Shown here piece after piece: positions 27,982-36,325 of a DNA stretch of 64,000 nt; position 1 is the stretch's first letter; each line of letters starts with the position of its first letter. Below the pieces are notes generated by a model. The model searched no databases. It was given only the letters and a program-made list of their open reading frames with translations, and was not told where the DNA came from. The stretch spans positions 3,844,001 to 3,908,000 of the forward strand of contig NZ_AP018823.1 of the NCBI RefSeq assembly GCF_002217795.2. Direction: 5' to 3'. The stretch is from Aquitalea magnusonii (GTDB taxonomy: Bacteria; Pseudomonadota; Gammaproteobacteria; Burkholderiales; Chromobacteriaceae). The position numbers and the translations under genes were made by a program.

Positions 27982-28680
27982 GTGAACGCAAGCTGGATCG
28001 ACATTCCCACCCCTGACGGTCAGCACTTTGGCGGCTATCTGTCGCTGCCACCCACCGGCCATGGTCCCGGCATCGTGCTGGTGCAGGAAATCTGGGGGGT
28101 AAACGAACATATCCGCGCCGTGGCAGACCTGTACGCGCTGGCTGGCTATGTGGTGCTGGCACCGGACGTATTCTGGCGTCTGAGTCCCCGCGTGGATCTG
28201 GATTACGATGCAGCCGGCACCCAGCAGGCTTTTGGCTACTACCAAACCGTGGATACCGCCCAGGCGGCAGCCGACGTTGCCGCTGCCGTGGCCCTGCTGC
28301 GTCAGCGCCCGGAAGTAAGCGGCAAAGTGGCTACGCTGGGCTTCTGCCTGGGTGGCCAACTGGCCTTCCGCGCGGCTGCGCTCAGCCAGGCGGATGCCGC
28401 GGTCTGCTTCTATGGTGGCGGCATCGACCAGCACCTGGCGCTGGCCGGGCAAATCACCCAGCCCATCCTGTTCCATTACGCCGGCAATGACCAGCATATC
28501 CCGCAAACTGCCGTCGCCGCGGTGAAAGCCGCCTTTGCCGGGCAGGACAATGCCGTGTTCTTTGACTACCCCGCGGCGGGCCACGGCTTCAATTGCTGGG
28601 GCCGCCGTGCGGTATACAACCAGACTGCCGCGGCGCTGGCCACTGGCCGCAGCCTGCAGTTCCTGGCAGAACACCTGTAA
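27982..28680 (+). CDS. Dienelactone hydrolase family protein, GTG start
   Basis: 232 residues. Cys nucleophile in LGFCLGGQLAF, Asp in YAGNDQHIPQ, His in PAAGHGFNCWG: the Cys-Asp-His triad of dienelactone hydrolases. The GTG at 27982 is chosen because GAGGAG lies seven bases upstream and the protein then begins at the family's N-terminal strand (WIDIPTPDGQHFGGYLS). The 32 codons upstream are unlike a leader. It hydrolyses a lactone or ester in the cytoplasm; substrate unknown. Confidence 0.88.
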   Translation: MNASWIDIPTPDGQHFGGYLSLPPTGHGPGIVLVQEIWGVNEHIRAVADLYALAGYVVLAPDVFWRLSPRVDLDYDAAGTQQAFGYYQTVDTAQAAADVAAAVALLRQRPEVSGKVATLGFCLGGQLAFRAAALSQADAAVCFYGGGIDQHLALAGQITQPILFHYAGNDQHIPQTAVAAVKAAFAGQDNAVFFDYPAAGHGFNCWGRRAVYNQTAAALATGRSLQFLAEHL

Positions 28681-28695
28681 GCCAGGCTCCACAAC

Positions 28696-28725
28696 ACAGG
28701 GCCAATCCAGACGGATTGGCCCTGT
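28696..28725. terminator. Terminator between two convergent genes
   Basis: Perfect 13-bp stem (ACAGGGCCAATCC / GGATTGGCCCTGT) with a 4-base loop, between the stops of the dienelactone hydrolase and HD-GYP genes. T runs are weak. Confidence 0.7.
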
Positions 28726-28750
28726 CAGCCCCCACGGCAGGCACGCCGCT

Positions 28751-29995
28751 TCAATTCCATGTCATCCACTGCTGCAGATAATGATAGGGGTCCAGCCCCC
28801 ATTTACGCTCATCCTCGTAGCGCAACACCCGGTCTCCTCCGCCAAAACCGAAATGCCGGGCCAGATCAATCAGCTGCGGCTTGATATGCAGCTTGTTCTG
28901 CATATTGAAAAAAGCCAGCACCTTGGGACTGGTGAGATCGTCGTAATTATGTTCCACCACCACCGCCAGCTTGCCGCTTTCCAGTGACACCAGCGTACCC
29001 ACCGGATAGATACCTATGCTTTTGACAAAGTCCTTCACCTGCTGCGGATTGAAATGGTGCTTGCTCCATTCGAAAATCTTGCGGATGGCCATGGGCGGCG
29101 TCATGCCGCGGTGGTAGCAGCGATCCGAAGTCAGCGCGTCATAGACATCGATGATGGCAGCCTTCTGCCCCAGGCTGCTGATCTGCTCACCCTTCTTGCC
29201 AAAGGGATAGCCCGTGCCGTCATAGCGTTCATGATGCTCCAGTGCCGGCAGGATCACATCGCTGGACAATTCGGGATATTGCTTGAGTACGGACACGCCA
29301 TAACCCACATGCTTGCGCATTGCCTCGAATTCGATATGGCTCAGCTTGCCCGGCTTGTTGAGTATCTGTGAATCGACATAAATCTTGCCGATATCATGCA
29401 ACATGCCGCCGATGCCGGCATCCATCACTTCTTCGCTACTCAGGCCGCTGTCATGCTGCAGAATCATCAGCAGCACCCCCACGCTGATGGAATGATGGAA
29501 GATGTAGCTGTCTTTTTCCTTGATCCGCGCCAGGATATTCAGCGCATCCGCATTTCTGCGCACCGAATCGGCCAGTTCCTGTGCCACATCACGTACCGGT
29601 CCCAGATTGAGCTTTTTGCCCAGCTTGGCATCCAGCAGGATGTGGTGAATGGTTTCATGGGCGCGATCCAGAATGGCCTTGGCCCGCGGCAACTCCGTGC
29701 CCAGCTCGGCCGTCACCACCTGGCCCGGCTTTTCCACCAGGAGGTCGAGCAAGGCATTGTCGATGGACTGGTCCACTTCCGACTTCAGTTGCGCATCACT
29801 CACATCAATGCCCTTGCGGGTGTCGATGTAGAACGCCATGATGCCGGCGTCCCGCAACTGGCTGATCTGCTCCTCCCGCTCCACCCGGAAGCGCGTCAGC
29901 CAGAAAGGATGGGACATCCAGCCACAATCAAGATCAGCGATATACATCCCCAGACGCAGCTGGTCGATATTTATCTTCTTGATGTATTCAGCCAT
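28751..29995 (-). CDS. HD-GYP c-di-GMP phosphodiesterase
   Basis: 414 residues. N-terminal DUF3391-like domain (about 1-130, KINIDQLRLGMYIADLDCGW). HD-GYP domain about 150-370 with complete metal-binding and signature residues: LHDIGKIYVD, HVGYGVSVL, LEHHERYDGTGYPFGKKG. It is expected to hydrolyse c-di-GMP. It overlaps the end of the Aer-like PAS gene by 8 bp and is the third gene of the operon that begins with a degenerate HD-GYP gene. Confidence 0.92.
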   Translation of the reverse strand: MAEYIKKINIDQLRLGMYIADLDCGWMSHPFWLTRFRVEREEQISQLRDAGIMAFYIDTRKGIDVSDAQLKSEVDQSIDNALLDLLVEKPGQVVTAELGTELPRAKAILDRAHETIHHILLDAKLGKKLNLGPVRDVAQELADSVRRNADALNILARIKEKDSYIFHHSISVGVLLMILQHDSGLSSEEVMDAGIGGMLHDIGKIYVDSQILNKPGKLSHIEFEAMRKHVGYGVSVLKQYPELSSDVILPALEHHERYDGTGYPFGKKGEQISSLGQKAAIIDVYDALTSDRCYHRGMTPPMAIRKIFEWSKHHFNPQQVKDFVKSIGIYPVGTLVSLESGKLAVVVEHNYDDLTSPKVLAFFNMQNKLHIKPQLIDLARHFGFGGGDRVLRYEDERKWGLDPYHYLQQWMTWN

Positions 29996-31577
29996 TGCGT
30001 GTACCGGGTACCACTTCGAAATAGCTCACCATCTGTTTAAGCTGGGTGGAAATGGTGTGTAGCTGGGCTGACATGGAATACGCCTCATGCGTTTCCATGC
30101 GGTTATCCACCACCAGATCGCTCAGTTGCTGGATTTTCTCCAGGAAGTCATTGAAGGTGTGGCTGCGTAGCTGTTCCAGGCACAGGATTTCATCCATATC
30201 GTTGCGGATTTCATCTTGCATCGCCATATCCCCACCGGAAACCTGCAGCAAAGCCTGAATGGCGGCGCGGACATGGTCCAGCTTGTCCTTGATTTCCACC
30301 GTGGTATTCATTTCAAACAGCGATTTCGCTTCGATCAGCTTGTCATGCTGGCAGTCCAGATGGTCACTGATCTCGAACAGCGCGGTATTCAGTGCCAGGC
30401 AATGCTGATCGATATGTTCCGCCATCAGCAGCAACTCATCCATCACCACCTTCAGATGCATCTGCATGGTGGCACTGGAGCGGATCAGATGCCCGGTTTC
30501 CCCGGCACCGGTCAGTTGGACTTCCCCGGTCAGGTCGCCCTCGGCCATCTTGTCGAAATTATCGATGGCCATTTCCAGCGGCCGCACAATGCTGCGCATG
30601 AAATACCAGCCAAACAGCAATACCAGCGAAATGCCCAGGAAAATGCCGGTAAGGGAAATGTTTTCGATCAGTTCGTTCCGTTGCAGATGCTGACTGACCT
30701 GGCGCGAGGCGGATGCCACTATCGTGCGGCGCAAAGCGGAAATCTCCGACTGCAGCTTTCCGGCCACGGCACTGGCATGTGCCATGGCCGTGGCATCACC
30801 GGCATGCGAGAGGCCCTGCAGGGTGCTCAACTTGACCAGGTCTTTCTTGATCTCTTCCACACTGGCGCGGTAATTCTCATCCGCAGCCAGGCCGTTCAGC
30901 CGGGCCATGTTTTCATCCACGCTCTTGAGTACCGGAGCCACAGTGCCGGTGTTTCTCTTCAGGTTTTCCACCTCACTGTTCAGATCACCCAGCACCACAA
31001 CGTTGTGCAGCACCTGCTGGTTCTGATACACCAGTTGTGCGCCGCCCTGGCGAATGCCGCCAATGCCCAGATAGCCACCGACCACCAGCAGCAGCATGAC
31101 AAACAGCGAACCGAGCAGATAACCGGAATGAATCGACAGCATGCGGTTGAGCTTCAGGCCCGTTTTCTGCTTGGGCAGCGCGCCCCGGTACAGCTTTTCA
31201 GCGGCCTGGATCTGCTGCTCGGTCGCCATGGTGCGCACCGACATATAACCGATGGTCTTGCCGGCCTTGCGAATCGGCACCACGGTGGCTTCCACCCAGT
31301 AGCTGCCGCCATCTTTGGCCAGGTTTTTCACAATGCCGCGCCACAAATCACCGGCTTCCAGCCTGCCCCACAAATCAGCAAATGCCCACGCCGGCATATC
31401 CGGATGGCGCACGATATTATGTGGCTGGCCAATCAGTTCTTCCCGCGTATAGCCGCTGATACGCACAAAAGCATCATTGGCATACGTAATCATGCCGCAC
31501 AAATCTGTTTTGGAAACAATGGCCGAAGTTTCTCTGACTGCATCCACAACAATCAAATCGTCTTTTGAATTTATCAT
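29988..31577 (-). CDS. Aer-like PAS-HAMP membrane protein without a methyl-accepting domain
   Basis: 529 residues. An N-terminal Aer-type PAS (about 15-115) with the FAD-pocket signature GQPHNIVRHPDMPAWAFADLW and WRGIVKNLAKDGGSYWV. Two membrane helices (about 150-172 and 312-335), a coiled four-helix region between them, HAMP about 336-388 (RPLEMAIDNFDKMAEGDL), then a helical C-terminus (390-529). The conserved MCP hairpin that binds CheA/CheW is missing. The start at 31577 makes a TAATG overlap with the upstream gene; the frame upstream of it is a shadow. Probably a redox or energy sensor whose output is not classical chemotaxis. It lies between two HD-GYP genes. Confidence 0.8.
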   Translation of the reverse strand: MINSKDDLIVVDAVRETSAIVSKTDLCGMITYANDAFVRISGYTREELIGQPHNIVRHPDMPAWAFADLWGRLEAGDLWRGIVKNLAKDGGSYWVEATVVPIRKAGKTIGYMSVRTMATEQQIQAAEKLYRGALPKQKTGLKLNRMLSIHSGYLLGSLFVMLLLVVGGYLGIGGIRQGGAQLVYQNQQVLHNVVVLGDLNSEVENLKRNTGTVAPVLKSVDENMARLNGLAADENYRASVEEIKKDLVKLSTLQGLSHAGDATAMAHASAVAGKLQSEISALRRTIVASASRQVSQHLQRNELIENISLTGIFLGISLVLLFGWYFMRSIVRPLEMAIDNFDKMAEGDLTGEVQLTGAGETGHLIRSSATMQMHLKVVMDELLLMAEHIDQHCLALNTALFEISDHLDCQHDKLIEAKSLFEMNTTVEIKDKLDHVRAAIQALLQVSGGDMAMQDEIRNDMDEILCLEQLRSHTFNDFLEKIQQLSDLVVDNRMETHEAYSMSAQLHTISTQLKQMVSYFEVVPGTRNG

Positions 31578-32740
31578 TACAGATCCTGCCAAATCTTTTT
31601 GATTGAGAACATGGCCACTTTGCACTTGCCCAGGGAAATACTGCTCTGGATGGCAAATTCTGGCTGTTTGATATCCCGCAATACCGGCTCGGCCTTGGGA
31701 AAACCCTTGATATCCGACACCACGTACACCTCCGGATTTTTCTTGTTCTGGCAATAGCTTTTCACCACGCCCACTTCGCCATTATTCAGCTGCACCAGCG
31801 AGCCAGGCGGGAAAATGCCGATTTTCTTGATTAATACCGCAATATGTTTTTCCAGGCACAGGCTACCCTTGCTGACAAAAATTTCCTTGAGGGAATTACC
31901 GGGCAGGATGCCACTGCGCCGCTGATTGGCCACCACCATGCCGGCATAGGTATCCGCCAGGCTCAGAATCATGGAAAACTCATGCAGCTCATGGTTTTTC
32001 TTGCCATGCGGATAACCGCTGCCATCGGGTTTTTCGTGGTGCTCGTAAACATAGCGCAGCCATGCCTCGTCCTGGATGCCGTGCTTGCGCAGCATGCGCA
32101 CCGCCGTCACCGTATGCTCCTTGATACGGCTGTATTCATGGTCCGAAATGATGTCGATATGACTGGACGTATGATCAAAATGGTAAAGGCTGATATCACG
32201 AGTCAGCGCCGCGCAAATCAATGGCAATAACTGCGCTTCGTCATCGCAAGACTGCATGGCAATCAGGTAGGCAATGGCCGCACCCAGCACATGCTTTACC
32301 GGCCTGGTTTCGCGGTTGCTCTGATTCAGATAGAGCGCGGCCAGCACCGCATCGCTGTTGCGCTTGAGCAGTTGAATCAGTTGCCGCGCCCGCTGCAATA
32401 CCAGGTCCTCGATACGGGACAGCGTACTGGGCGGACTGAGCACAATCTTGTGAATACGGGAGATCGAGGTGATCAGTTCGGTAGCCAACACAAAGACTGG
32501 CTCGCGCAAGGCAATATCGTCACGCTCGTCTTCATTTGGCTGCTCATTATTCTTGGTGTCTGCCGGGTTGGGTTCACCGAGAAAATAACCACGATTGACG
32601 ATTTTCTCGGCCACCCCCGGCATGGAAATGACGATGCCCTTGCGCAGGATGAGATTGTTATTGGCATCGTAAATGGACCACTCGAGTGGTTTATTGACCG
32701 GCAGGTCGGATAAGCTGGCTCTTCGCAATAGTTTAACCAT
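31577..32740 (-). CDS. Degenerate HD-GYP protein
   Basis: 387 residues. An N-terminal DUF3391-like segment (VNKPLEWSIYDANNNLILRKG) and an HD-GYP-like domain about 150-330. The domain keeps YEHHEKPDGSGYPHGKKN, but the metal-binding HD is replaced: where LHDIGK is expected, the sequence reads LTRDISLYHF, with Arg for His. It is probably not a phosphodiesterase and may bind c-di-GMP or a partner. The ATG at 32740 is chosen over an upstream TTG. It is coupled to the Aer-like gene downstream, so it could be a sensing partner of the intact HD-GYP protein. Confidence 0.82.
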   Translation of the reverse strand: MVKLLRRASLSDLPVNKPLEWSIYDANNNLILRKGIVISMPGVAEKIVNRGYFLGEPNPADTKNNEQPNEDERDDIALREPVFVLATELITSISRIHKIVLSPPSTLSRIEDLVLQRARQLIQLLKRNSDAVLAALYLNQSNRETRPVKHVLGAAIAYLIAMQSCDDEAQLLPLICAALTRDISLYHFDHTSSHIDIISDHEYSRIKEHTVTAVRMLRKHGIQDEAWLRYVYEHHEKPDGSGYPHGKKNHELHEFSMILSLADTYAGMVVANQRRSGILPGNSLKEIFVSKGSLCLEKHIAVLIKKIGIFPPGSLVQLNNGEVGVVKSYCQNKKNPEVYVVSDIKGFPKAEPVLRDIKQPEFAIQSSISLGKCKVAMFSIKKIWQDL

Positions 32741-33410
32741 CGAATTTCCGCCTTTTGCAGGACACAAGACAGGCAAAAATCTCGCCGTGATTGACAACTA
32801 CTTGCTTTTTATTGAGTAAATTCATGATTTCAGTTTCAAAAAACTACACTTTTTAAAAGTGGTTAAATTTTTGTTTAAAATTGGCTAATTTTGGATGTGC
32901 GAGTATTTCAAATCTGATTGTCATCAAATTTGACAATCATCAAAATTTGGAAAAATCACGGACAAAACTGTTGTTTGCTGTCGCGGGAAACGCATTTCTG
33001 CAACATGGGCATGCCGTGCTACAGCCAGAAACAGGCCTGGACGCTGCGGCGCAATGACAAGCAGCAGCCGTTGGCCCAACAGTTAAGATATTGATATTAA
33101 ATAGAATGCTAATATTTAAAGGCAGGTCGTGCCGCGGCGCGCATGCCAGGCGTAACACGCCAGACTGGCCGCGTGCTGGCTGCCTGTGGCAGGCAAGGAC
33201 GGGTCATGCTGCCGGTGGCAGCAGCAACCGGATGCGATGCAAGAAAATTAAATGCATATGGCATTATAAAGCCGGCCAATGCAGTCCATATGACTGGCCG
33301 GCACGGACGGAAAAGCAGCGGGAGCAGGTGCGCCATCAGGCAAGCGCCAGGCCAGGCGGGCTGAACACCAGGCGTTCTAAGGGCCACCACCTGGGGTGGC
33401 GGCCGGCTGC
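32741..33410. other. 670-bp intergenic region, promoter plus hairpins
   Basis: No gene is seen. The part next to the HD-GYP operon (32800-33120) is AT-rich and probably holds its promoter. A GC-rich part follows with an inverted repeat GCCGGCCA (33271-33278) / TGGCCGGC (33295-33302), and a weaker hairpin near 33383-33400 that may end the dctR transcript. ORFs drawn across it have no protein-like features. Confidence 0.4.
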
Positions 33411-34010
33411 TCAATCCAGCCAGGGATGCGCCGCCAACCAGCGGCCCAGCTCGTTATCGTTGGCGCACTGCAGTTTGCTGAAGATATTGGCACGGTGGGT
33501 TTCCACCGAGCGGTGTCCGCAGGGCGGTACCAGCATACGGGCAATCTCCTTGTTGGCCTGTCCCAAGCCAACCAGCCGCGCCACTTCGCGTTCACGCGGG
33601 GTAAGCTCTGCCCACTGCCGTAGCGCCTGCGCCCGCGCGCGCGCCAGGGCGATGGCAGCGGGCAGCTTGTCCAGCAGTTGATGGGTGTCTGGTTTTTCCA
33701 CCCAGTCAAACGCACCGCGCCGTACCGCTTCCAGCGCAGTGGGAATATCGCCATGCGCCGATAAAAACAGCGTCACCAGCGGGCTGTGTGCCGTCAGCAA
33801 CTGTTCAAACACCGACAGACCGCTGATGCCACCTAGCCGCAGGTCCAGAATCAGGCAGCCAGGCTGGCGCAGGTCAATGGCGCTGAGAAAGGCTTCGCCG
33901 GAATCAAACGCCTGCACTGCCAGCCCTTGTGACAGCAGTAGCAGCAGCAGGGAACGGCGCAGGGCCTCGTCGTCGTCGACGACAAACAGGGTGAGCGGCA
34001 TTTCTTTCAT
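33411..34010 (-). CDS. dctR: LuxR-type response regulator (DctR/FixJ-like)
   Basis: 199 residues. Receiver 1-120 (LFVVDDDEALRRS acidic pair, phospho-Asp in CLILDLRLGGISG, Lys in DWVEKPDTHQLL) and LuxR HTH about 133-195 (LTPREREVARLVGLGQANKEIARML, RSVETHRANIF). The ATG at 34010 overlaps the kinase stop by 4 bp. With the kinase it forms the DctS/DctR-type pair. A candidate target site lies in front of the KgtP-like gene. The gene name follows context rather than proven function. Confidence 0.88.
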   Translation of the reverse strand: MKEMPLTLFVVDDDEALRRSLLLLLLSQGLAVQAFDSGEAFLSAIDLRQPGCLILDLRLGGISGLSVFEQLLTAHSPLVTLFLSAHGDIPTALEAVRRGAFDWVEKPDTHQLLDKLPAAIALARARAQALRQWAELTPREREVARLVGLGQANKEIARMLVPPCGHRSVETHRANIFSKLQCANDNELGRWLAAHPWLD

Positions 34011-36133
34011 GGGGCGATCGGTAGTGTAAAGGTAAAGGCGGCACCGCCAGCAGCGCGGTTCTGCACGCTCAGGTGGCCGCCGTGGGCTTCGATGATGGTG
34101 CGGCAGATATTCAGGCCCAGGCCGAGTCCATCGGGCTTGGAAGTAAAAAAGGGCGCAAACACCTGCTCCAGTTGGGCGGGGGGAATGCCCGGCCCGGTGT
34201 CGGCCACGGTCACGCACACGCCCTGCTCCTGCCGCAGGCTAGACAGCATGATGCTGCGCTGCCCTTCCGGCTGGGACTGCATGGCATGCAAGGCGTTGTG
34301 AATCAGGTTCATCAGCACTTGCTCCAGCAATACCCGGTCGCCGCGCACTGGCGGGCTGCTTTCCTCCAACTGCAGTTGCAGGCGGGCATGGTGGCGCTGT
34401 AGCTCTGGCTGCAGCAGGCTGACGGCATGGGTGATGACTTCTGCCAGCATCAGGTTCTCATACTGGGCGCGCTGCGGATTGATAAACACCCGCACCCGCT
34501 TGACGATTTCGCTGGCCCGGCGCGACTGGGCGATGATGTCATTCAGGGTATCGGTCAACAGGCTGCCTGCCCCCTGCTCTGCCAGCGCCCGTGCGGCCAG
34601 GGCAAAATTGGACAGGGCCATCAGCGGCTGATTCAGTTCATGTGCCAGGGTGGAGGCCATTTCCCCCACGCTGGCCAGCCGTGCGCTACGCTCCAGTCGC
34701 AGTTCCTGATCGCGCTGGCGGGCTTCGGCCTGTTTCTGGGCGGTGATGTCCACCACCGAACTCATCCAGCCGCGATGCACGCCGCGCGCATCCACCAGGG
34801 CGGCGGTGTAAATCATGGTGATCACGTCATGTCCGTCCTTGTGACGGATGCGCGACTCATAGCCATGCGGCACCACCCGGCCTTGCAACACGTCGTCGCT
34901 TACCTTGGCCTGTTTTTCCAGTTCGTCCGGATGCCAATAGGGATAGGGCGGCAGGCAGCCAAGCAACTCATCGGCACTGTAGCCCACCATGCGGCAAAAC
35001 GCCGGATTGACGTAGATGATGCGCCCGGCGGGATCGCGCGCGCGCATGCCCACCAGCAGCGAGTCCTCCATCGCCTTGCGGAAGGCGTGCGCCTCTTCCA
35101 GGTCGCGGGTGCGGGCTTCCACCCGGCGCTCCAGCTCCAGCCTGGCAGTGCGTTGCTCGACAAAACGTTTTTCACGCAAGCGCCAGTACAGAATGGCCAG
35201 CAGCAGCAGCGCCAGCAGCGTGGAACTGAGAATCAGCGCCAGTTGGCGCGCCTGGGCCACTTCTTTCATATCGGTGGTCACGGTCAGGGTCCAGCCCAGT
35301 TCCGGCAGCGCGGTATCCAGTGCATACAGGGTTCTGGGCCGGCCTTGCAGCAGCGTGTGTACGATATGCCCGTCCGCAGCCGGGGACTGGACGCGCCAGG
35401 GCAGCAGGGGGAAATTGTTGCGCGCCCCATATTGCCGGTGCGCGCTGATCCAGTGCAGATCCGCCGCCGACACCGGACTGGCGGCATGAAACAGCCAGTC
35501 GGGCACCGCGCTGAGAAACACCACGCCGCGGCTGTCACGCAGCAGCACCGGGTCGGTGCCGCGCATCCACGCATTCTGTAAAGGCTCCAGGCTCACCTTG
35601 ACCACGGCCACCCCCAGGATGCCGTCCGCCCCGCGCACCGGTTCGGCGATGAACATGCCGGACTGGCCGGTGGTCAGCCCCAGGCCGTAAAAGAAGCCGC
35701 GCCGCCCCTGGATGGCATCTTCAAAATAAGGGCGCTGGCGATAGGATTCGCCGACAAAGCTGGCCGGCAACTGCCAGTTGCTGGCCGACAAGGTCAGGCC
35801 ATTGCGGTCTACCAAGAACAGCGCCGCCGCACCGGTGGTGGCTTGCAGGTCGGCAAAGTAGCGGTTTACCCGTGCGCGCAGCGCGGCATCCTGCGGCGAC
35901 TGCAGCAAGGCCAGCACATCCGGGTGACGGGCTGCGGCATAAGGCAGGAAGTCATGTCTCTCCACCAGCCCGCGCAAACCCAGCACATGCGCCGCCGCCG
36001 CTTGGCGCAGCGCGGCGGTGCGCGCTTCCATTTCGTGTCGCTCCGCCCAGTTTCCGGATTGCACAATCAGCCAGAGCGCAGTCACGGCCAGCAGCAACCA
36101 GCGCCCGTGGCGTGCAGTGAACCTGCCTTGCAT
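34007..36133 (-). CDS. dctS: DctS/DctB-like sensor histidine kinase
   Basis: 708 residues from the ATG at 36133, which follows GGAGAGAGG; the 200 codons upstream in frame are a shadow. TM1 about 13-30, a large periplasmic dCache domain about 35-290, TM2 about 300-320, PAS about 350-465, HisKA with AHELNQPLMALSN (phospho-His about 495), then HATPase with MNLIHNALHAM, VADTGPGIPP and GLGLGLNICRTII. The dCache type senses C4-dicarboxylates or similar acids in DctB. It is coupled to the response regulator by ATGA. Its 5' end faces the transporter gene. Confidence 0.88.
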   Translation of the reverse strand: MQGRFTARHGRWLLLAVTALWLIVQSGNWAERHEMEARTAALRQAAAAHVLGLRGLVERHDFLPYAAARHPDVLALLQSPQDAALRARVNRYFADLQATTGAAALFLVDRNGLTLSASNWQLPASFVGESYRQRPYFEDAIQGRRGFFYGLGLTTGQSGMFIAEPVRGADGILGVAVVKVSLEPLQNAWMRGTDPVLLRDSRGVVFLSAVPDWLFHAASPVSAADLHWISAHRQYGARNNFPLLPWRVQSPAADGHIVHTLLQGRPRTLYALDTALPELGWTLTVTTDMKEVAQARQLALILSSTLLALLLLAILYWRLREKRFVEQRTARLELERRVEARTRDLEEAHAFRKAMEDSLLVGMRARDPAGRIIYVNPAFCRMVGYSADELLGCLPPYPYWHPDELEKQAKVSDDVLQGRVVPHGYESRIRHKDGHDVITMIYTAALVDARGVHRGWMSSVVDITAQKQAEARQRDQELRLERSARLASVGEMASTLAHELNQPLMALSNFALAARALAEQGAGSLLTDTLNDIIAQSRRASEIVKRVRVFINPQRAQYENLMLAEVITHAVSLLQPELQRHHARLQLQLEESSPPVRGDRVLLEQVLMNLIHNALHAMQSQPEGQRSIMLSSLRQEQGVCVTVADTGPGIPPAQLEQVFAPFFTSKPDGLGLGLNICRTIIEAHGGHLSVQNRAAGGAAFTFTLPIAP

Positions 36134-36195
36134 GACCTCTCTCCGCCCATTGCCAAGCGCAGACCTTAGCAGCAGTCCGGCCGGCATGGAACGCT

Positions 36196-36215
36196 TCTCC
36201 GTAGTTTTACGGAGA
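36196..36215. promoter_or_regulatory. Perfect inverted repeat, candidate DctR operator
   Basis: TCTCCGTA-GTTT-TACGGAGA, an 8-bp perfect dyad with a 4-base spacer, between the divergent dctS (36133) and kgtP-like (36326) genes. The TACGxAG / CTxCGTA form resembles FixJ/LuxR-type response regulator sites. Assignment to the neighbouring DctR is inferred. Confidence 0.55.
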
Positions 36216-36325
36216 GCATAGCGGCAAAGTTGCGGATGTATTTCGCGCGCCAAAACCGGATAGTGGATGATCGCAGCGGGATGACCAACAAACATAGCTA
36301 TAGCCCGCATGACAAAGGAGAGCAT

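Noticed and set aside
33091..33681. Plus-strand frame across the dctR upstream region
   Set aside because: No protein-like features and it overlaps the response regulator on the other strand.
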